Positions 28,082-37,478 of a stretch of DNA of 64,000 nt are shown one piece after another. The position numbers and the translations under genes were made by a program. Under the pieces are notes generated by a model. It ran no database searches and had not been told where the DNA came from. It was given only the letters and a program-made list of their open reading frames with translations. The DNA comes from Sphingomonas sp. Leaf33 (GTDB lineage Bacteria > Pseudomonadota > Alphaproteobacteria > Sphingomonadales > Sphingomonadaceae), in assembly GCF_001421785.1 (NCBI RefSeq), contig NZ_LMLB01000001.1:1292322-1356321 (forward strand), in the 5' to 3' direction. How positions within the stretch are numbered: position 1 is the stretch's first letter; each line of letters opens with the position of its first letter.

Positions 28082-28192
28082 GCTTGCCGGCATCCCCACG
28101 ATCGTCAGGAAGCGGAGGGGGCTCCAAATTTTGACACGGTGTTTCTCGTTCGCGCTTCAGGGCGCGCGGGCGCTTTGGAAGTGTGGGGATCG

Positions 28193-28879
28193 ATGACCTT
28201 TTCGACGTTCACGGGCCAGATTGCTCGAACCTGTCTGTTCGCCGCCGCGGTAGCCATGCCGGCGCTGGCCCAGGCCGAAACCAAGCCCGCGGTCGGCGGC
28301 CCGTTTGAAACCGTCGCCGCAGCCGAAACCGGCACGACGACAGCCGCCAGCGACCAGCAGTTCCAGGCGCTGTTCCAGACCTGGAAGAAGCTCGACACCA
28401 CCGAATCCACCGTTATCTCCATCCCCTCCGCCCATCCTGTCGCCAGCCTGTCGTTCACCAGCAACTTCGGTGTCCGTTCGGACCCGTTCCGCGGTACCGC
28501 CGCGATGCACGCCGGCGTCGATATCCCCGGTCCGATCGGGACTCCGGTCTACGCGACCGCCGACGGCGTCATCGGCCGCGCCGAGCGCGCCGGCGGCTAT
28601 GGCAACCTGGTCGAGATCAACCATGGCAAGGGTATCGAGACCCGCTACGGCCACCTCTCGAAGATTCTGGTCGCACCGAACACCCGCGTGTCGCGCGGCC
28701 AGCTGATCGGCCTGATGGGCTCGACCGGTCGCTCGACCGGCAGCCACCTGCACTACGAAGTCCGCATCGACGGCCACGCCGTCAACCCGACGCCGTATAT
28801 GCAGGTCGCCAGCATGACCACGCTGCCGTCGATGGATGCGGCGGGTGGCGTCGGCGGACCGTCGTCGGCCGACCACTGA
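28193..28879 (+). CDS. Secreted M23-family peptidase (LytM domain)
   Basis: A 228-residue envelope protein with a signal peptide (about 1-30, ending near ALAQA). The M23 domain has complete zinc ligands: HAGVDIPGPIGTPVYA (His and Asp, about 105-110), then GSHLHYEVR (His-x-His, near 184-186). Intact ligands suggest an active peptidoglycan endopeptidase, unlike EnvC-type activators. The ATG at 28193 starts the signal peptide. Monocistronic or leading into erpA. Confidence 0.9.
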   Translation: MTFSTFTGQIARTCLFAAAVAMPALAQAETKPAVGGPFETVAAAETGTTTAASDQQFQALFQTWKKLDTTESTVISIPSAHPVASLSFTSNFGVRSDPFRGTAAMHAGVDIPGPIGTPVYATADGVIGRAERAGGYGNLVEINHGKGIETRYGHLSKILVAPNTRVSRGQLIGLMGSTGRSTGSHLHYEVRIDGHAVNPTPYMQVASMTTLPSMDAAGGVGGPSSADH

Positions 28880-28917
28880 GGTTGTCTGGACTGCTCGGGC
28901 ATCCTATCTCGCTCGAC

Positions 28918-29256
28918 ATGGCCACAGCCTTTCCTGACATAACCCTGACCCCGTCCGCTGCGGCGCGGGTTGCCGCGATCGCGGTCCGCCAGAACAAGCC
29001 TGCGATCCTGCGCCTCGCCGTCGACGGCGGCGGCTGTTCCGGCTTCCAGTACAAGTTCGAGCTGGCCGATGCGCCGGCGGCCGAGGACACCACCGCCGAA
29101 ACCGATGGCGTGCGGCTGGTGGTCGATGCGATCAGCCTGGACCTCGTGCGCGGCGCCAGCGTCGATTATGTCGAGAGCCTGGGTGGCGCAGCATTCCGCG
29201 TGACCAATCCCCAGGCCGCGTCGGGCTGCGGCTGCGGCTCCAGCTTCTCCGTCTGA
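28918..29256 (+). CDS. erpA: A-type iron-sulfur carrier (ErpA/IscA family)
   Basis: A 112-residue HesB-like carrier that delivers iron-sulfur clusters to target enzymes. The three cluster cysteines are in GGGCSGFQYKFEL and GCGCGSSF near the C-terminus. The ATG at 28918 begins MATAFPDITLTPSAA, the usual start. Its TGA overlaps the xth ATG by one base. Confidence 0.92.
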   Translation: MATAFPDITLTPSAAARVAAIAVRQNKPAILRLAVDGGGCSGFQYKFELADAPAAEDTTAETDGVRLVVDAISLDLVRGASVDYVESLGGAAFRVTNPQAASGCGCGSSFSV

Positions 29257-30026
29257 TGCGGATCGTCAGCTACAACGTCAACGGGATCAAGGCCCGGCTG
29301 CCGCGGCTGCTAGAATATCTCGACGAGGCGAAGCCCGACGTGGTCTGCCTGCAGGAACTCAAGTCGTCCGACGACACGCTGCCGCTCAAGGATATCGAGG
29401 CGGCCGGTTACGGCGCGGTCTGGCACGGGCAGAAGGGCTTCAACGGCGTCGCGATCCTTGCGCGCGACGCGCAGCCGGTGGAGCGGCAGAAGGGCCTGGC
29501 CGGCGAACCCGACGACGACCACAGCCGCTATATCGAGGCGGAGGTGAACGGCGTGGTGATCGCGTCGATCTACCTGCCCAACGGCAACCCGCAGCCGGGG
29601 CCGAAGTTCGATTACAAGCTGCGCTGGATCGACCGCCTTGCCGCTCGCGCGCAGGCGCTGCTGGCAGAGGAATTGCCGGTCGTACTCGCGGGTGATTACA
29701 ACGTCATACCGAACGACGACGACACCTTCTCCGTCCGCGTGATGCAGGACGATGCCCTGATGCAGCCCGAAAGCCGCGCCGGATACCGCGCACTGCTCGC
29801 CCAGGGCTGGACCGACGCGCTCCGCACGCAGCACCCGCGCGGGGGCGTGTGGACGTTCTGGGACTACCAGGCCGGTGCGTGGCAGCGCGATGCGGGCTTC
29901 CGAATCGACCATCTGCTGCTCAGCCCGCAAGCGGCGGACCGCTTCGTCGGTGCCGGCGTCGACAAGGATTATCGCGGCCGGGAAAAGGCCAGCGATCACG
30001 CACCGACCTGGGTGATGCTCCAGTAG
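29256..30026 (+). CDS. xth: Exodeoxyribonuclease III
   Basis: A 256-residue AP endonuclease/3'-5' exonuclease in base-excision repair. Signature regions: MRIVSYNVNGIKARLPR, VCLQELKSSD (metal Glu), IYLPNGNPQPGPKF, LAGDYNVIPND and the catalytic end GREKASDHAPTWVML (Asp-His pair). It overlaps the erpA stop by one base. Confidence 0.96.
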   Translation: MRIVSYNVNGIKARLPRLLEYLDEAKPDVVCLQELKSSDDTLPLKDIEAAGYGAVWHGQKGFNGVAILARDAQPVERQKGLAGEPDDDHSRYIEAEVNGVVIASIYLPNGNPQPGPKFDYKLRWIDRLAARAQALLAEELPVVLAGDYNVIPNDDDTFSVRVMQDDALMQPESRAGYRALLAQGWTDALRTQHPRGGVWTFWDYQAGAWQRDAGFRIDHLLLSPQAADRFVGAGVDKDYRGREKASDHAPTWVMLQ

Positions 30027-30169
30027 AAACCCCCGGCGCCCCGGCGCGTATGCGAGCACCAACTTCTACGGTCAGCGGACAACTTCGGGGTCCGGGCGGC
30101 GCTGGGGTCGATCCGCTGGACGCCAACCGAGCCGGACGGGCGGGCGGGGCACGCGCCTCCACCCGCCGC

Positions 30170-31321
30170 TCACAGATCCTTGCCGTACACCTGATAGACC
30201 TTGTTCACCCGGCTATCGATGGTCTCGGCGATCGAGCGCATCCCCTGGTTGTCGTCGAGGATCCAGCCGATCTCGCCGCGCGTCGCGCCGTAGCGCTGGA
30301 CGGAGGCGCGGCGGATATATTCGATCATCATAAAGGCGAGTTGGCTGGCCATCCGTGATGATTGCAGTTCCTTCACCACGCCCATCAGCGGGACACGCAT
30401 CGTGCGCACCTTCGGGCGCCGCAGCCACAGCAACAGCTTGGCCCAGCCGAAGGGCAGCAGGCTGCCGTTCAGTGGCTTGATCGCTTCGTTGAGATCGGGG
30501 AGGGTGATCATGAACGCGACCGGCTTGCCGTCCAGCTCGGCGATGCGGATCAGGTCGTTGAACACGATCGGCTTCAGCTTGACGCCGACGTCCTTGATCT
30601 CGGGCGGGGTCAGGGGAACGAAGCCCCAATTGTCCGACCATGCGTCGTTCAGGATGTGGAGGATGATCGCGGCTTCTTCCTCGAACTTCGACTTATCGAC
30701 CTCACGCACGCGGATGCGCTCGTTGCGCTCGCCCGACTGGATGATCCGCCGCACGATCGGCGGAAATTCCTGGGTAATGTCCAGCTCGTAGGTCAGCAGC
30801 TGCTTGACGCCGGTGTAGCCCGCAGCCTCGATCCAGCCGCGATATTCGGGCTTGGCATGGCCCATCATGATCGTCGGCGCATGGTCGAAGCCTTCGATCA
30901 GAAGACCCGGCTCTTCCCAGATCGACATCGAGACCGGGCCGAGTGCGCGGCTCATGCCCTGGCCGCGTAGCCAATCTTCGGCGGTCGCGATCAGCCGCGC
31001 GGCGACATCGCCGTCGACCGCGTCGAACAGGCCCCATTGCCCGACGCCGGGGCCAAAGCCCTGTTCCGCCGGCATGGTCAGCGCCAGCGTGTCGATGTGC
31101 GCCGAAATCCGCCCGACCAGCGCACCGTCGCGCTCGGCCAGGAACAGCTGCGCCTTCGCGTGGCTGAACCAGCCGTTCTTTTCCGGCAGCAACAGACCCA
31201 GTGCCTCGCCCTTCAGCGGCGGAACCCAGTTGGGGTCGTCGGCGTACAGGCGGAACGGCAGGTCGACGAAGCGCTTGTAATCGGCCTTCGACGAGATCGG
31301 ACGGATGGTGATGTCGGCCAT
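30170..31321 (-). CDS. GNAT-like acyltransferase of unknown specificity
   Basis: A 383-residue cytoplasmic protein with an N-terminal domain beginning ADITIRPISSKADYKRF, WEEPGLLIEGFDHAPTIMMG in the middle, and a C-terminal GNAT-like part including GKPVAFMITLPDLNEAI and the end RVNKVYQVYGKDL. It resembles alphaproteobacterial proteins annotated only as N-acetyltransferase. The ATG at 31321 is chosen because the 41 codons before it lack conservation. Divergent from the desaturase gene 123 bases away. No transmembrane span. Confidence 0.7.
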   Translation of the reverse strand: MADITIRPISSKADYKRFVDLPFRLYADDPNWVPPLKGEALGLLLPEKNGWFSHAKAQLFLAERDGALVGRISAHIDTLALTMPAEQGFGPGVGQWGLFDAVDGDVAARLIATAEDWLRGQGMSRALGPVSMSIWEEPGLLIEGFDHAPTIMMGHAKPEYRGWIEAAGYTGVKQLLTYELDITQEFPPIVRRIIQSGERNERIRVREVDKSKFEEEAAIILHILNDAWSDNWGFVPLTPPEIKDVGVKLKPIVFNDLIRIAELDGKPVAFMITLPDLNEAIKPLNGSLLPFGWAKLLLWLRRPKVRTMRVPLMGVVKELQSSRMASQLAFMMIEYIRRASVQRYGATRGEIGWILDDNQGMRSIAETIDSRVNKVYQVYGKDL

Positions 31322-31443
31322 TGGAGGCTTTCGGTATTGCGGCTTTGCGGCGCCGATGTGACGGGCGCAATCGATCATAGCAAGCGAGTTTTCCGCGCAC
31401 GCTGCCCCTCGTATCGCCACCATGCAGCCACTATTTTCAGGCA

Positions 31444-32556
31444 ATGGACCAGGTTATGACCACGACTGCCACTCTCGACCGCCGGGCACCGGGTGCCTGG
31501 GCCGGAGTCCAGCCGCGCGCCGCAGCGGACAGGATCGTCGACGACAAGACGCTGCTGCGCACCGCGGCCGAACTGGCGCGCGATCTGCACGCGGCCAATC
31601 CGAAGATATACTGGGCGGACATGCTGGCGTCGGCCTTCATCGGCTATGCCGGACTGGCGGGCGCGATCCTGGCACCGTCGCTCGGCCTGGCGATCGCCAG
31701 CGGCATCGTTGCGGTCCTGGCGCTCTACCGCGCTGGCAGCTTCATTCACGAAGTCAGCCACATGAAGCACGCACAGGTGCCGGGCTTCCGGGCCGGCTGG
31801 AACGCGCTGGTCGGCGTCCCCCTGCTGATCCCGTCGTTCATGTACGAAGGGGTGCATACGCTGCACCATGCCAAGACGCGTTACGGCACCGTCGATGACC
31901 CCGAGTATCTGCCGCTGGCGCTGATGAAGCCGTGGTCGGTGCCGCTGTTCGTCGTTGCCTCCGCGCTCGCGCCGATCGCGCTGCTGTTCCGCTTCGCCGT
32001 GCTGTCGCCGTTGTCTCTGGCGGTGCCGGCGCTGCGGCGGACGATCGCCGCGCGCTTCTCGGCACTCGCGATCAATCCGGCCTTTCGTCGCCGCGACATG
32101 AAGGATGACTATCGCAAGCTGTGGGTCCGCCTAGAAATCGCCACCAGCGCCTGGGCGATCGGCTTGATCGTGCTGGTCATGACGGGCGTGCTGCCGCTGC
32201 GCGCGCTTGCGATCTACCTCGGCATCCTGTCGGCGACGATGGTCCTCAATCAGGTCCGCACCCTCGTCGCCCATTTGTGGGAGAACGACGGCGAGCAGAT
32301 GAGCGTGACCGCGCAGTATCTCGATTCGGTCAACGTGCCCCCGCCGGCGCTCCTGCCGATGCTGTGGGCACCGGTCGGTTTGCGCTATCACGCGCTGCAT
32401 CACCTGCTGCCGGGCGTGCCGTACCACGCGCTGGGCGAGGCGCACCGCCGCCTGACCGCAACGCTGGAAACTGGTTCGCTGTACCACAAGGCGAGCTATG
32501 CCGGGTTGCCCGGTCTGCTCGATCGGCTGGTTCGGTCGACGCTCGGGCGGCGCTGA
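31444..32556 (+). CDS. Membrane fatty-acid desaturase
   Basis: A 370-residue integral membrane di-iron enzyme. The three histidine boxes are HEVSHMKH, HTLHHAK and HALHH, between hydrophobic spans. It probably introduces a double bond into an acyl chain to adjust membrane fluidity; hydroxylase activity cannot be excluded. An ATG at 31456 is an alternative start. The gap to the oppositely oriented acyltransferase is probably a shared promoter region. Confidence 0.87.
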   Translation: MDQVMTTTATLDRRAPGAWAGVQPRAAADRIVDDKTLLRTAAELARDLHAANPKIYWADMLASAFIGYAGLAGAILAPSLGLAIASGIVAVLALYRAGSFIHEVSHMKHAQVPGFRAGWNALVGVPLLIPSFMYEGVHTLHHAKTRYGTVDDPEYLPLALMKPWSVPLFVVASALAPIALLFRFAVLSPLSLAVPALRRTIAARFSALAINPAFRRRDMKDDYRKLWVRLEIATSAWAIGLIVLVMTGVLPLRALAIYLGILSATMVLNQVRTLVAHLWENDGEQMSVTAQYLDSVNVPPPALLPMLWAPVGLRYHALHHLLPGVPYHALGEAHRRLTATLETGSLYHKASYAGLPGLLDRLVRSTLGRR

Positions 32557-32577
32557 CGTCCGGCTCGAGCCAAGGCT

Positions 32578-34737
32578 TCAGAATGCCGCGCGCAGGCCCA
32601 CCGTGACGGTACGCGGTGCGCCGGGCTGGACCCAGAGCTGGGTATAGCTGCTGGCGAACCAGCGCGTGTCGAACAGGTTGCTGACGGTGCCGAACAGCTG
32701 CAGCCCCGGCAACAGATCGACCTCGCCGAACACGCGCGCCAGCGTATAGGCGGGCAGGGCGAAGCGTGTGCCCGTCTCGCCCGCGCGAGCGCCGACATGC
32801 TGCACCCCGCCGCCGAACGACCCCGCGCGCCCTGCGACCTTTACCGCTTTCGACAGCTGTGCGTTGATCGTGTGGTCGGGAATGTTGATCAGCGGGTCGC
32901 CGGGATTGATCCGGAACGAGAAATTGGGATCGAGCACGCCGGACCGCGCCTCGGCATCGATGTAGGCATAGCTCAGCAACGCATCGATGTCGCCGGGCAG
33001 TCGCCCTGCAAGGTCGAGCTCGATACCACGGCTGCGCGCTTGGCCGATCGCCACCGAGAAGCCGGGATTGTTGGCATCGCTCGCCAGTACGTTTGCCTTG
33101 TCGAGCTGGAATACCGCGACCGTGCCGTTCAATCGCCCGCCGAACGCGGTCAGCTTCACGCCGGCCTCGAGATTCTTGGACGTTTCGGGCGCGAAGATCG
33201 TGCCGGCGACGTCGGTGCCGATGTTCGCGCGGAAGCCTTCGCCATAGGCCGCGTATAGCGTCAGCGGTTCGCTCAGCCGATACACCGCGCCGACCTGCGG
33301 ACTGAAGCGGCTGTCCGATCGTTCGCTCTGCACGCCGGTCAGGCGGTTGTTCACGCGCAGCGAATAGCGGTCGTACCGGCCGCCGACGCGCAGTTGCAGA
33401 CGGTCGGTTAGCGTGATCTGGTCCTGAGCATAGACGCCGGTCGCGCGCTGCGTGTCGACGCGGTCGGTCTGGCGGCCAGGCACGGGCAGGGGGAAGCGGC
33501 CGTAGACCGGGTCGGCGAGATTCAGGATATACCCCGCCGCATCGCTCCCCTGCGCCGCGACCACGGGCGGGCGGAAGCGCAGGAAGAGCTGGTCGTTCTC
33601 GAACCGGTCGTGATCCGCGCCGATCAGCACGCGGTGCCGCAGCGCGCCCGTCGTGAAATCGCCCGCCAGTTCGGCCCGGACGACACCGTGCGCGGAATCG
33701 TAGCGGCGGGAGCGGCGCTGGCGCGACAGCGATCGTCCGTCGACGAACAGTTTCTGCCGCGACGCGACGGTTTCCGCATCCGACGACGCGCCCGTCAGCA
33801 GCGTGTCGCGCAGGCTGCCACCCAGCAGCAGGCTCCACTTGTCGTTGAAGTCGTGCTGGACACGCAGTTGATGCCCGGTCGCGCGGGCGACGGTGGCGCC
33901 GTCACCGGGCTCGCCCAGGAAGCGGGTGCGGGGTACGGTGTCGAAATTGCCGTTCAGCACCACGATCCCGCGGTCGAACGGCACGGCCGTGCGCGTCTTT
34001 TCGAAGTCGTAGGTGATGCGCGTGTCGGGCCCGATCGCCAGGCCGATCGAGGGCAGGAAACCCCAGCGATTCTGCGACAGCGTGTCACGAAACGAATTGC
34101 CTGTCTCGCCATAGCCGATCAGCCGCGCGGTCAGCGTACTCGTCAGCGCGAGGTTCACGTCGCCCTCCGCCCGCCAGCGATCGAAGCTGCCGTACTGCCC
34201 CGACACGGTGCCGAAAGTGCGGCCGATCTCGGCCTGCTTGGTGACGATGTTGACGGTGCCGCCGGGCTCGCCGCGCCCGATCAGCGCGGCAGCAGGCCCT
34301 TTCAGCACTTCGATCCGGGCGATGCCGGCGGTGTCGCGCTGACCGGCGAAGCCGCGACCGCCATTGAAGCCGTTGACCAGATAGCCGCTGGGCAGGTTCT
34401 CGTCGCCGGCAAAGCCGCGCACCGCGAACGCGTCCCACAGGCCGCCGAGCGTATTCTGCCGCGCGATCGAGGCGTTGAGGTCGAGCGCGTCGGTCAGGCG
34501 CAGGATCACATTCTGCTCCAGCGTTTCCGCGCTGATCTCGCTGATCGCCTGCGGGATTTCGACGACTGCGAAAGTGCCACGATAGGGCTGGCGCACCCCG
34601 GTGACGGTGATCTCGCCGCCCTGGTCCTCCGCGTCGGCTGCAACCGGCGGGGTGTCCGACGTCGGTAGCGCCGAGGCGGGAGACGCGATCAGGGCAACGG
34701 CGATCGGACCGGCGTACAGGGAGGGCAGTCGCGTCAT
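32578..34737 (-). CDS. TonB-dependent siderophore receptor
   Basis: A 719-residue outer-membrane receptor: signal peptide (about 1-23), TonB-box-like EITVTGVRQPYRG, a plug (about 55-185; IEVLKGPAAALIGRGEPGGT), then a 22-strand barrel ending in Phe, the signal for barrel assembly. The plug and the repeated GGRYDRYS-type strands are of the ferric-siderophore class (FhuA/FpvA). No siderophore genes are nearby, so it probably takes up a xenosiderophore. A perfect palindrome lies 87-100 bases upstream of its start. Confidence 0.9.
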   Translation of the reverse strand: MTRLPSLYAGPIAVALIASPASALPTSDTPPVAADAEDQGGEITVTGVRQPYRGTFAVVEIPQAISEISAETLEQNVILRLTDALDLNASIARQNTLGGLWDAFAVRGFAGDENLPSGYLVNGFNGGRGFAGQRDTAGIARIEVLKGPAAALIGRGEPGGTVNIVTKQAEIGRTFGTVSGQYGSFDRWRAEGDVNLALTSTLTARLIGYGETGNSFRDTLSQNRWGFLPSIGLAIGPDTRITYDFEKTRTAVPFDRGIVVLNGNFDTVPRTRFLGEPGDGATVARATGHQLRVQHDFNDKWSLLLGGSLRDTLLTGASSDAETVASRQKLFVDGRSLSRQRRSRRYDSAHGVVRAELAGDFTTGALRHRVLIGADHDRFENDQLFLRFRPPVVAAQGSDAAGYILNLADPVYGRFPLPVPGRQTDRVDTQRATGVYAQDQITLTDRLQLRVGGRYDRYSLRVNNRLTGVQSERSDSRFSPQVGAVYRLSEPLTLYAAYGEGFRANIGTDVAGTIFAPETSKNLEAGVKLTAFGGRLNGTVAVFQLDKANVLASDANNPGFSVAIGQARSRGIELDLAGRLPGDIDALLSYAYIDAEARSGVLDPNFSFRINPGDPLINIPDHTINAQLSKAVKVAGRAGSFGGGVQHVGARAGETGTRFALPAYTLARVFGEVDLLPGLQLFGTVSNLFDTRWFASSYTQLWVQPGAPRTVTVGLRAAF

Positions 34738-34823
34738 GTCGAAAAGTCCTCGGCCAGATCAGGGTCCACCGCGTCAGGACGGGGGTGCTGGGCCATCGCG
34801 AACGCGGCACAGAATGTCAATGC

Positions 34824-34837
34824 AATGTTGCAACATT
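34824..34837. promoter_or_regulatory. Palindromic candidate operator upstream of the TonB-dependent receptor
   Basis: A perfect 14-base palindrome, AATGTTGCAACATT, with outer matches GAATGT (34812-34817) and ACATTC (34838-34843). It lies between the receptor gene, transcribed away to the left, and the 3' end of the GNAT gene. It is not a classical Fur box (GATAATGATAATCATTATC), so another repressor, or a simple hairpin, is possible. Confidence 0.45.
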
Positions 34838-34868
34838 ACATTCAAGCATCAGGGGGTGTGGTTCCGCC

Positions 34869-35429
34869 TCAGCCGCGGACCACGCCGACATTGCGGAATG
34901 GCCGCGGGTCGGCGGGTGGGGTGGCGGTGTCGCGCAGCGTACATTGCCAGAAACCGACGTCGATCCAGCGGCCCTGCTTGTAGCCGATCTCGCGGTACAC
35001 GCCGGCACGGCGAAAACCGACGGCTTCGTGCGTCTTGATCGACTGATCGTTGGGCAGCGAGATGACGCCGATCGCCTGGATGAAGCCCTGTGCGCGGAGC
35101 GTATCGACCAGCGCCTCGTACAGCAGGCGTCCGACGCCCTGGCCCTGCACCGCACCGGCGACATAGACCGACGTCTCGACCGTCCATTTATACGCCGGAC
35201 GATCCCGGAACCGGGTGGCGTAGGCATAGGCGAGGATCGCGGCGTCGTCCTCGCCCGAGGTCGCGACGATCCACGGATACAACCCGTCCGATGCGGCCAT
35301 GCGCGTCCGGATGGCGCGCGCGTCGGGGGCCTCGGTCTCGAACGACACGGTGCCGCCCAGCACGTAGGGCGCGTAGATCGCGGCGATGGTGGCAGCGTCC
35401 TCGGGACGCGCGGCGCGGATGCTTACCAT
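34869..35429 (-). CDS. GNAT acetyltransferase (phosphinothricin N-acetyltransferase-like)
   Basis: A 186-residue GNAT-fold enzyme whose start (IRAARPEDAATIAAIYAPYV) and AYAYATRFRDRPAYKWTVE match the phosphinothricin acetyltransferase (Pat/Bar) group; acetyl-CoA-binding VQGQGVGRLLYEAL follows. Natural substrates of these chromosomal members are usually unknown. The ATG at 35429 overlaps the sppA stop, so translation is coupled to the protease gene. Confidence 0.85.
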   Translation of the reverse strand: MVSIRAARPEDAATIAAIYAPYVLGGTVSFETEAPDARAIRTRMAASDGLYPWIVATSGEDDAAILAYAYATRFRDRPAYKWTVETSVYVAGAVQGQGVGRLLYEALVDTLRAQGFIQAIGVISLPNDQSIKTHEAVGFRRAGVYREIGYKQGRWIDVGFWQCTLRDTATPPADPRPFRNVGVVRG

Positions 35430-37306
35430 TGCAGGACCTTTGCGAGCAGGGTTTCGGCGATCGTCCGGTCGGCGGGCGCAGGCGCCGCCGGCGACAGCGC
35501 GGCGCATTCCAGGCAGCGGACCTGCATCGACGGGCCCCGGACCAGCCGGCGTGCGTCGGCGATGGCCTGCGCGAACACCGCGCGGCGATCGGCGGCGATC
35601 CGGGCGAAGGCATCGCCACCGGCTGCGTCGTTCGCGTCGTCGGGGTCGCGGGCGAATGTCTCGGCGAACTTTGCCTGCCAGCTGACCGGCCGGTCGAGAT
35701 ACACGCGCTCGACCGCTGCCGGATCGATCTTGGCACGCCGCGCCGCCTCGGCGACGGCGTCGTCGATCCCGCCGAAGCGATCGACCAGCCCGATCTGGCG
35801 GGCGGTACCGCCGTCCCACACGCGGCCTTGCGCGATCTCGCCGACCCGCGCCGGCGTCATCCGCCGCGATTTCGCGACCAGGTTGATGAAGCGCATGTAG
35901 CCCGCATCGATCGACGATTGCAGCACGGCGTCGAGTTCGGGCGTGAAGCCGCGGAACACGTCGGGCTGACCGCTGAGCGGCGTCGTGCGCACGCCGTCGG
36001 CGGTCACGCCGATCTTGGCGAGCGCGTTCTCGAAGCTCGGCAGCACGGCGAAGATGCCGATCGACCCGGTGATCGTGTTCGGTTCGGCAAAGATCGTGTC
36101 GCCCGCGGTCGACACCCAATAGCCGCCCGACGCAGCCAGGCCGCCCATCGAGATGACGACCGGCAGGCCCTTCGCCTTTGCCTGGAGCACCGCCTGGCGG
36201 ATCTGTTCGGACGCCATCACCGATCCGCCGGGCGAATCGACGCGGACGACCAGCGCCTTCAAGTCGTTCTTCGCCAGCCCGTCGCGGATCAGCTTGGCGA
36301 TCGTCTCGCCGCCCGCGGTGCCGGCCTTCGCCTTGCCGTCGACGATCTCGCCGGCGACGGTGACGACCCCGACCTTGCTGCCGCCGGTCGGCAGCGGGTT
36401 GGCCGCGACCCAGTCCTTCATCGGGATGGCGGCGAAGCTGCCCGCGCGCTTGGCCGTACCTGCGCCGGCCAGTCGCGCCACCCGCGCCTCGAACGCGGTG
36501 CGGTCGCCCAGCTTGTCGACCAGCCCGAGGTCGACGTTCATCTTCGCCATGTCACCGCCGGCAGCGCGCACCAGCTCGGCCGGTCGCGCGATCAGGTCGG
36601 CGATCTTCGCCCTGGGCCGCGCCTTGGCGACAGCCTCGCGCCACTGGCTGAACAGCGTGCCGTACAGTGCCTCGCTCGCCGCGCGTGCGGGCGCGGACTG
36701 CTGCGTCTCGGTATAGGGCTCGACCGCCGACTTGAACTGGCCGACGCGGTAAACGTGGACGTTGATCCCCAGCTTGTCGATCAGCCCCTTGTAGTAGAGC
36801 TGCGACCCGCCCGGCCCCATGAACAGCGTGCCGCCCAGCGGGTTCATCCAGACTTCCGACGCATTGGCCGCGATCAGATAGCTCGAGTCGATGTATCCGG
36901 TCGCATAGGCGAGCACCGGCTTGCCGCTGTCGCGCACCCGGCGCACGGCCGACGCGACGTCGGCGACGGTCGCGGGATAGCCGCCGGCGAAGCGATCGAG
37001 ATCGAGCACGACCGCCTTAACCCGGGCATCGCCGCGCGCCGTGTCGAGCGCGCGGATGACGTCGCGCGCACTCGCCTCGCGCAGCACTTCGCCGCCGCTC
37101 AGGCCCGCGAACGGATCGACCTCCGCCGGCTGCTCCACGACGCGCCCGTCGAGATCGATGACCAGCGCACCCGGCGTGATCGTCTTCGCGCCGGGACGGG
37201 CGTTGAGTGCCGCGAACAGGATGCCGAAGAACATCAGCAGCAGCGCCAGGACCATGAAGTCCTTGATGCCCACCAGCAGCTTCCACGCGCCACGCAGCAA
37301 TTTCAC
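35423..37306 (-). CDS. sppA: Signal peptide peptidase SppA (67K type)
   Basis: A 627-residue membrane protease with tandem S49 domains that degrades released signal peptides. An N-terminal span (about 12-35, VLALLLMFFGILFAAL) is followed by the first repeat with the catalytic lysine in the GGTLFMGPGGSQLYYKGLID region, and the second repeat with the serine in SMGGLAASGGYWVSTAGD. The GTG at 37306 (VKLLRGAWKLLVG) is preferred; a GTG at 37318 adds four residues. Longer frames read into the upstream gap. No clear ribosome binding site was seen. Confidence 0.88.
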   Translation of the reverse strand: MKLLRGAWKLLVGIKDFMVLALLLMFFGILFAALNARPGAKTITPGALVIDLDGRVVEQPAEVDPFAGLSGGEVLREASARDVIRALDTARGDARVKAVVLDLDRFAGGYPATVADVASAVRRVRDSGKPVLAYATGYIDSSYLIAANASEVWMNPLGGTLFMGPGGSQLYYKGLIDKLGINVHVYRVGQFKSAVEPYTETQQSAPARAASEALYGTLFSQWREAVAKARPRAKIADLIARPAELVRAAGGDMAKMNVDLGLVDKLGDRTAFEARVARLAGAGTAKRAGSFAAIPMKDWVAANPLPTGGSKVGVVTVAGEIVDGKAKAGTAGGETIAKLIRDGLAKNDLKALVVRVDSPGGSVMASEQIRQAVLQAKAKGLPVVISMGGLAASGGYWVSTAGDTIFAEPNTITGSIGIFAVLPSFENALAKIGVTADGVRTTPLSGQPDVFRGFTPELDAVLQSSIDAGYMRFINLVAKSRRMTPARVGEIAQGRVWDGGTARQIGLVDRFGGIDDAVAEAARRAKIDPAAVERVYLDRPVSWQAKFAETFARDPDDANDAAGGDAFARIAADRRAVFAQAIADARRLVRGPSMQVRCLECAALSPAAPAPADRTIAETLLAKVLQW

Positions 37307-37478
37307 GGTTGTCGGCACTTTCGAGAGGGGAGGTTTAACCCGAGTCCTAGCCGAGGGGCGGGGCAGGGGCAACGGGCTGTATTGCAGGGGTAAGACGCGA
37401 ATGAACGATCGACGCCATTGACGGACACCCGCTCTTGATCGATGACTACAAATGTAGTCGAGTCGTGAGGGGCCGGGA

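Noticed and set aside
35090..37393. A 767-codon plus-strand frame across sppA and the GNAT gene
   Set aside because: It is the antisense shadow of sppA; its Arg/Asp/Leu-rich composition and lack of motifs do not support a protein.
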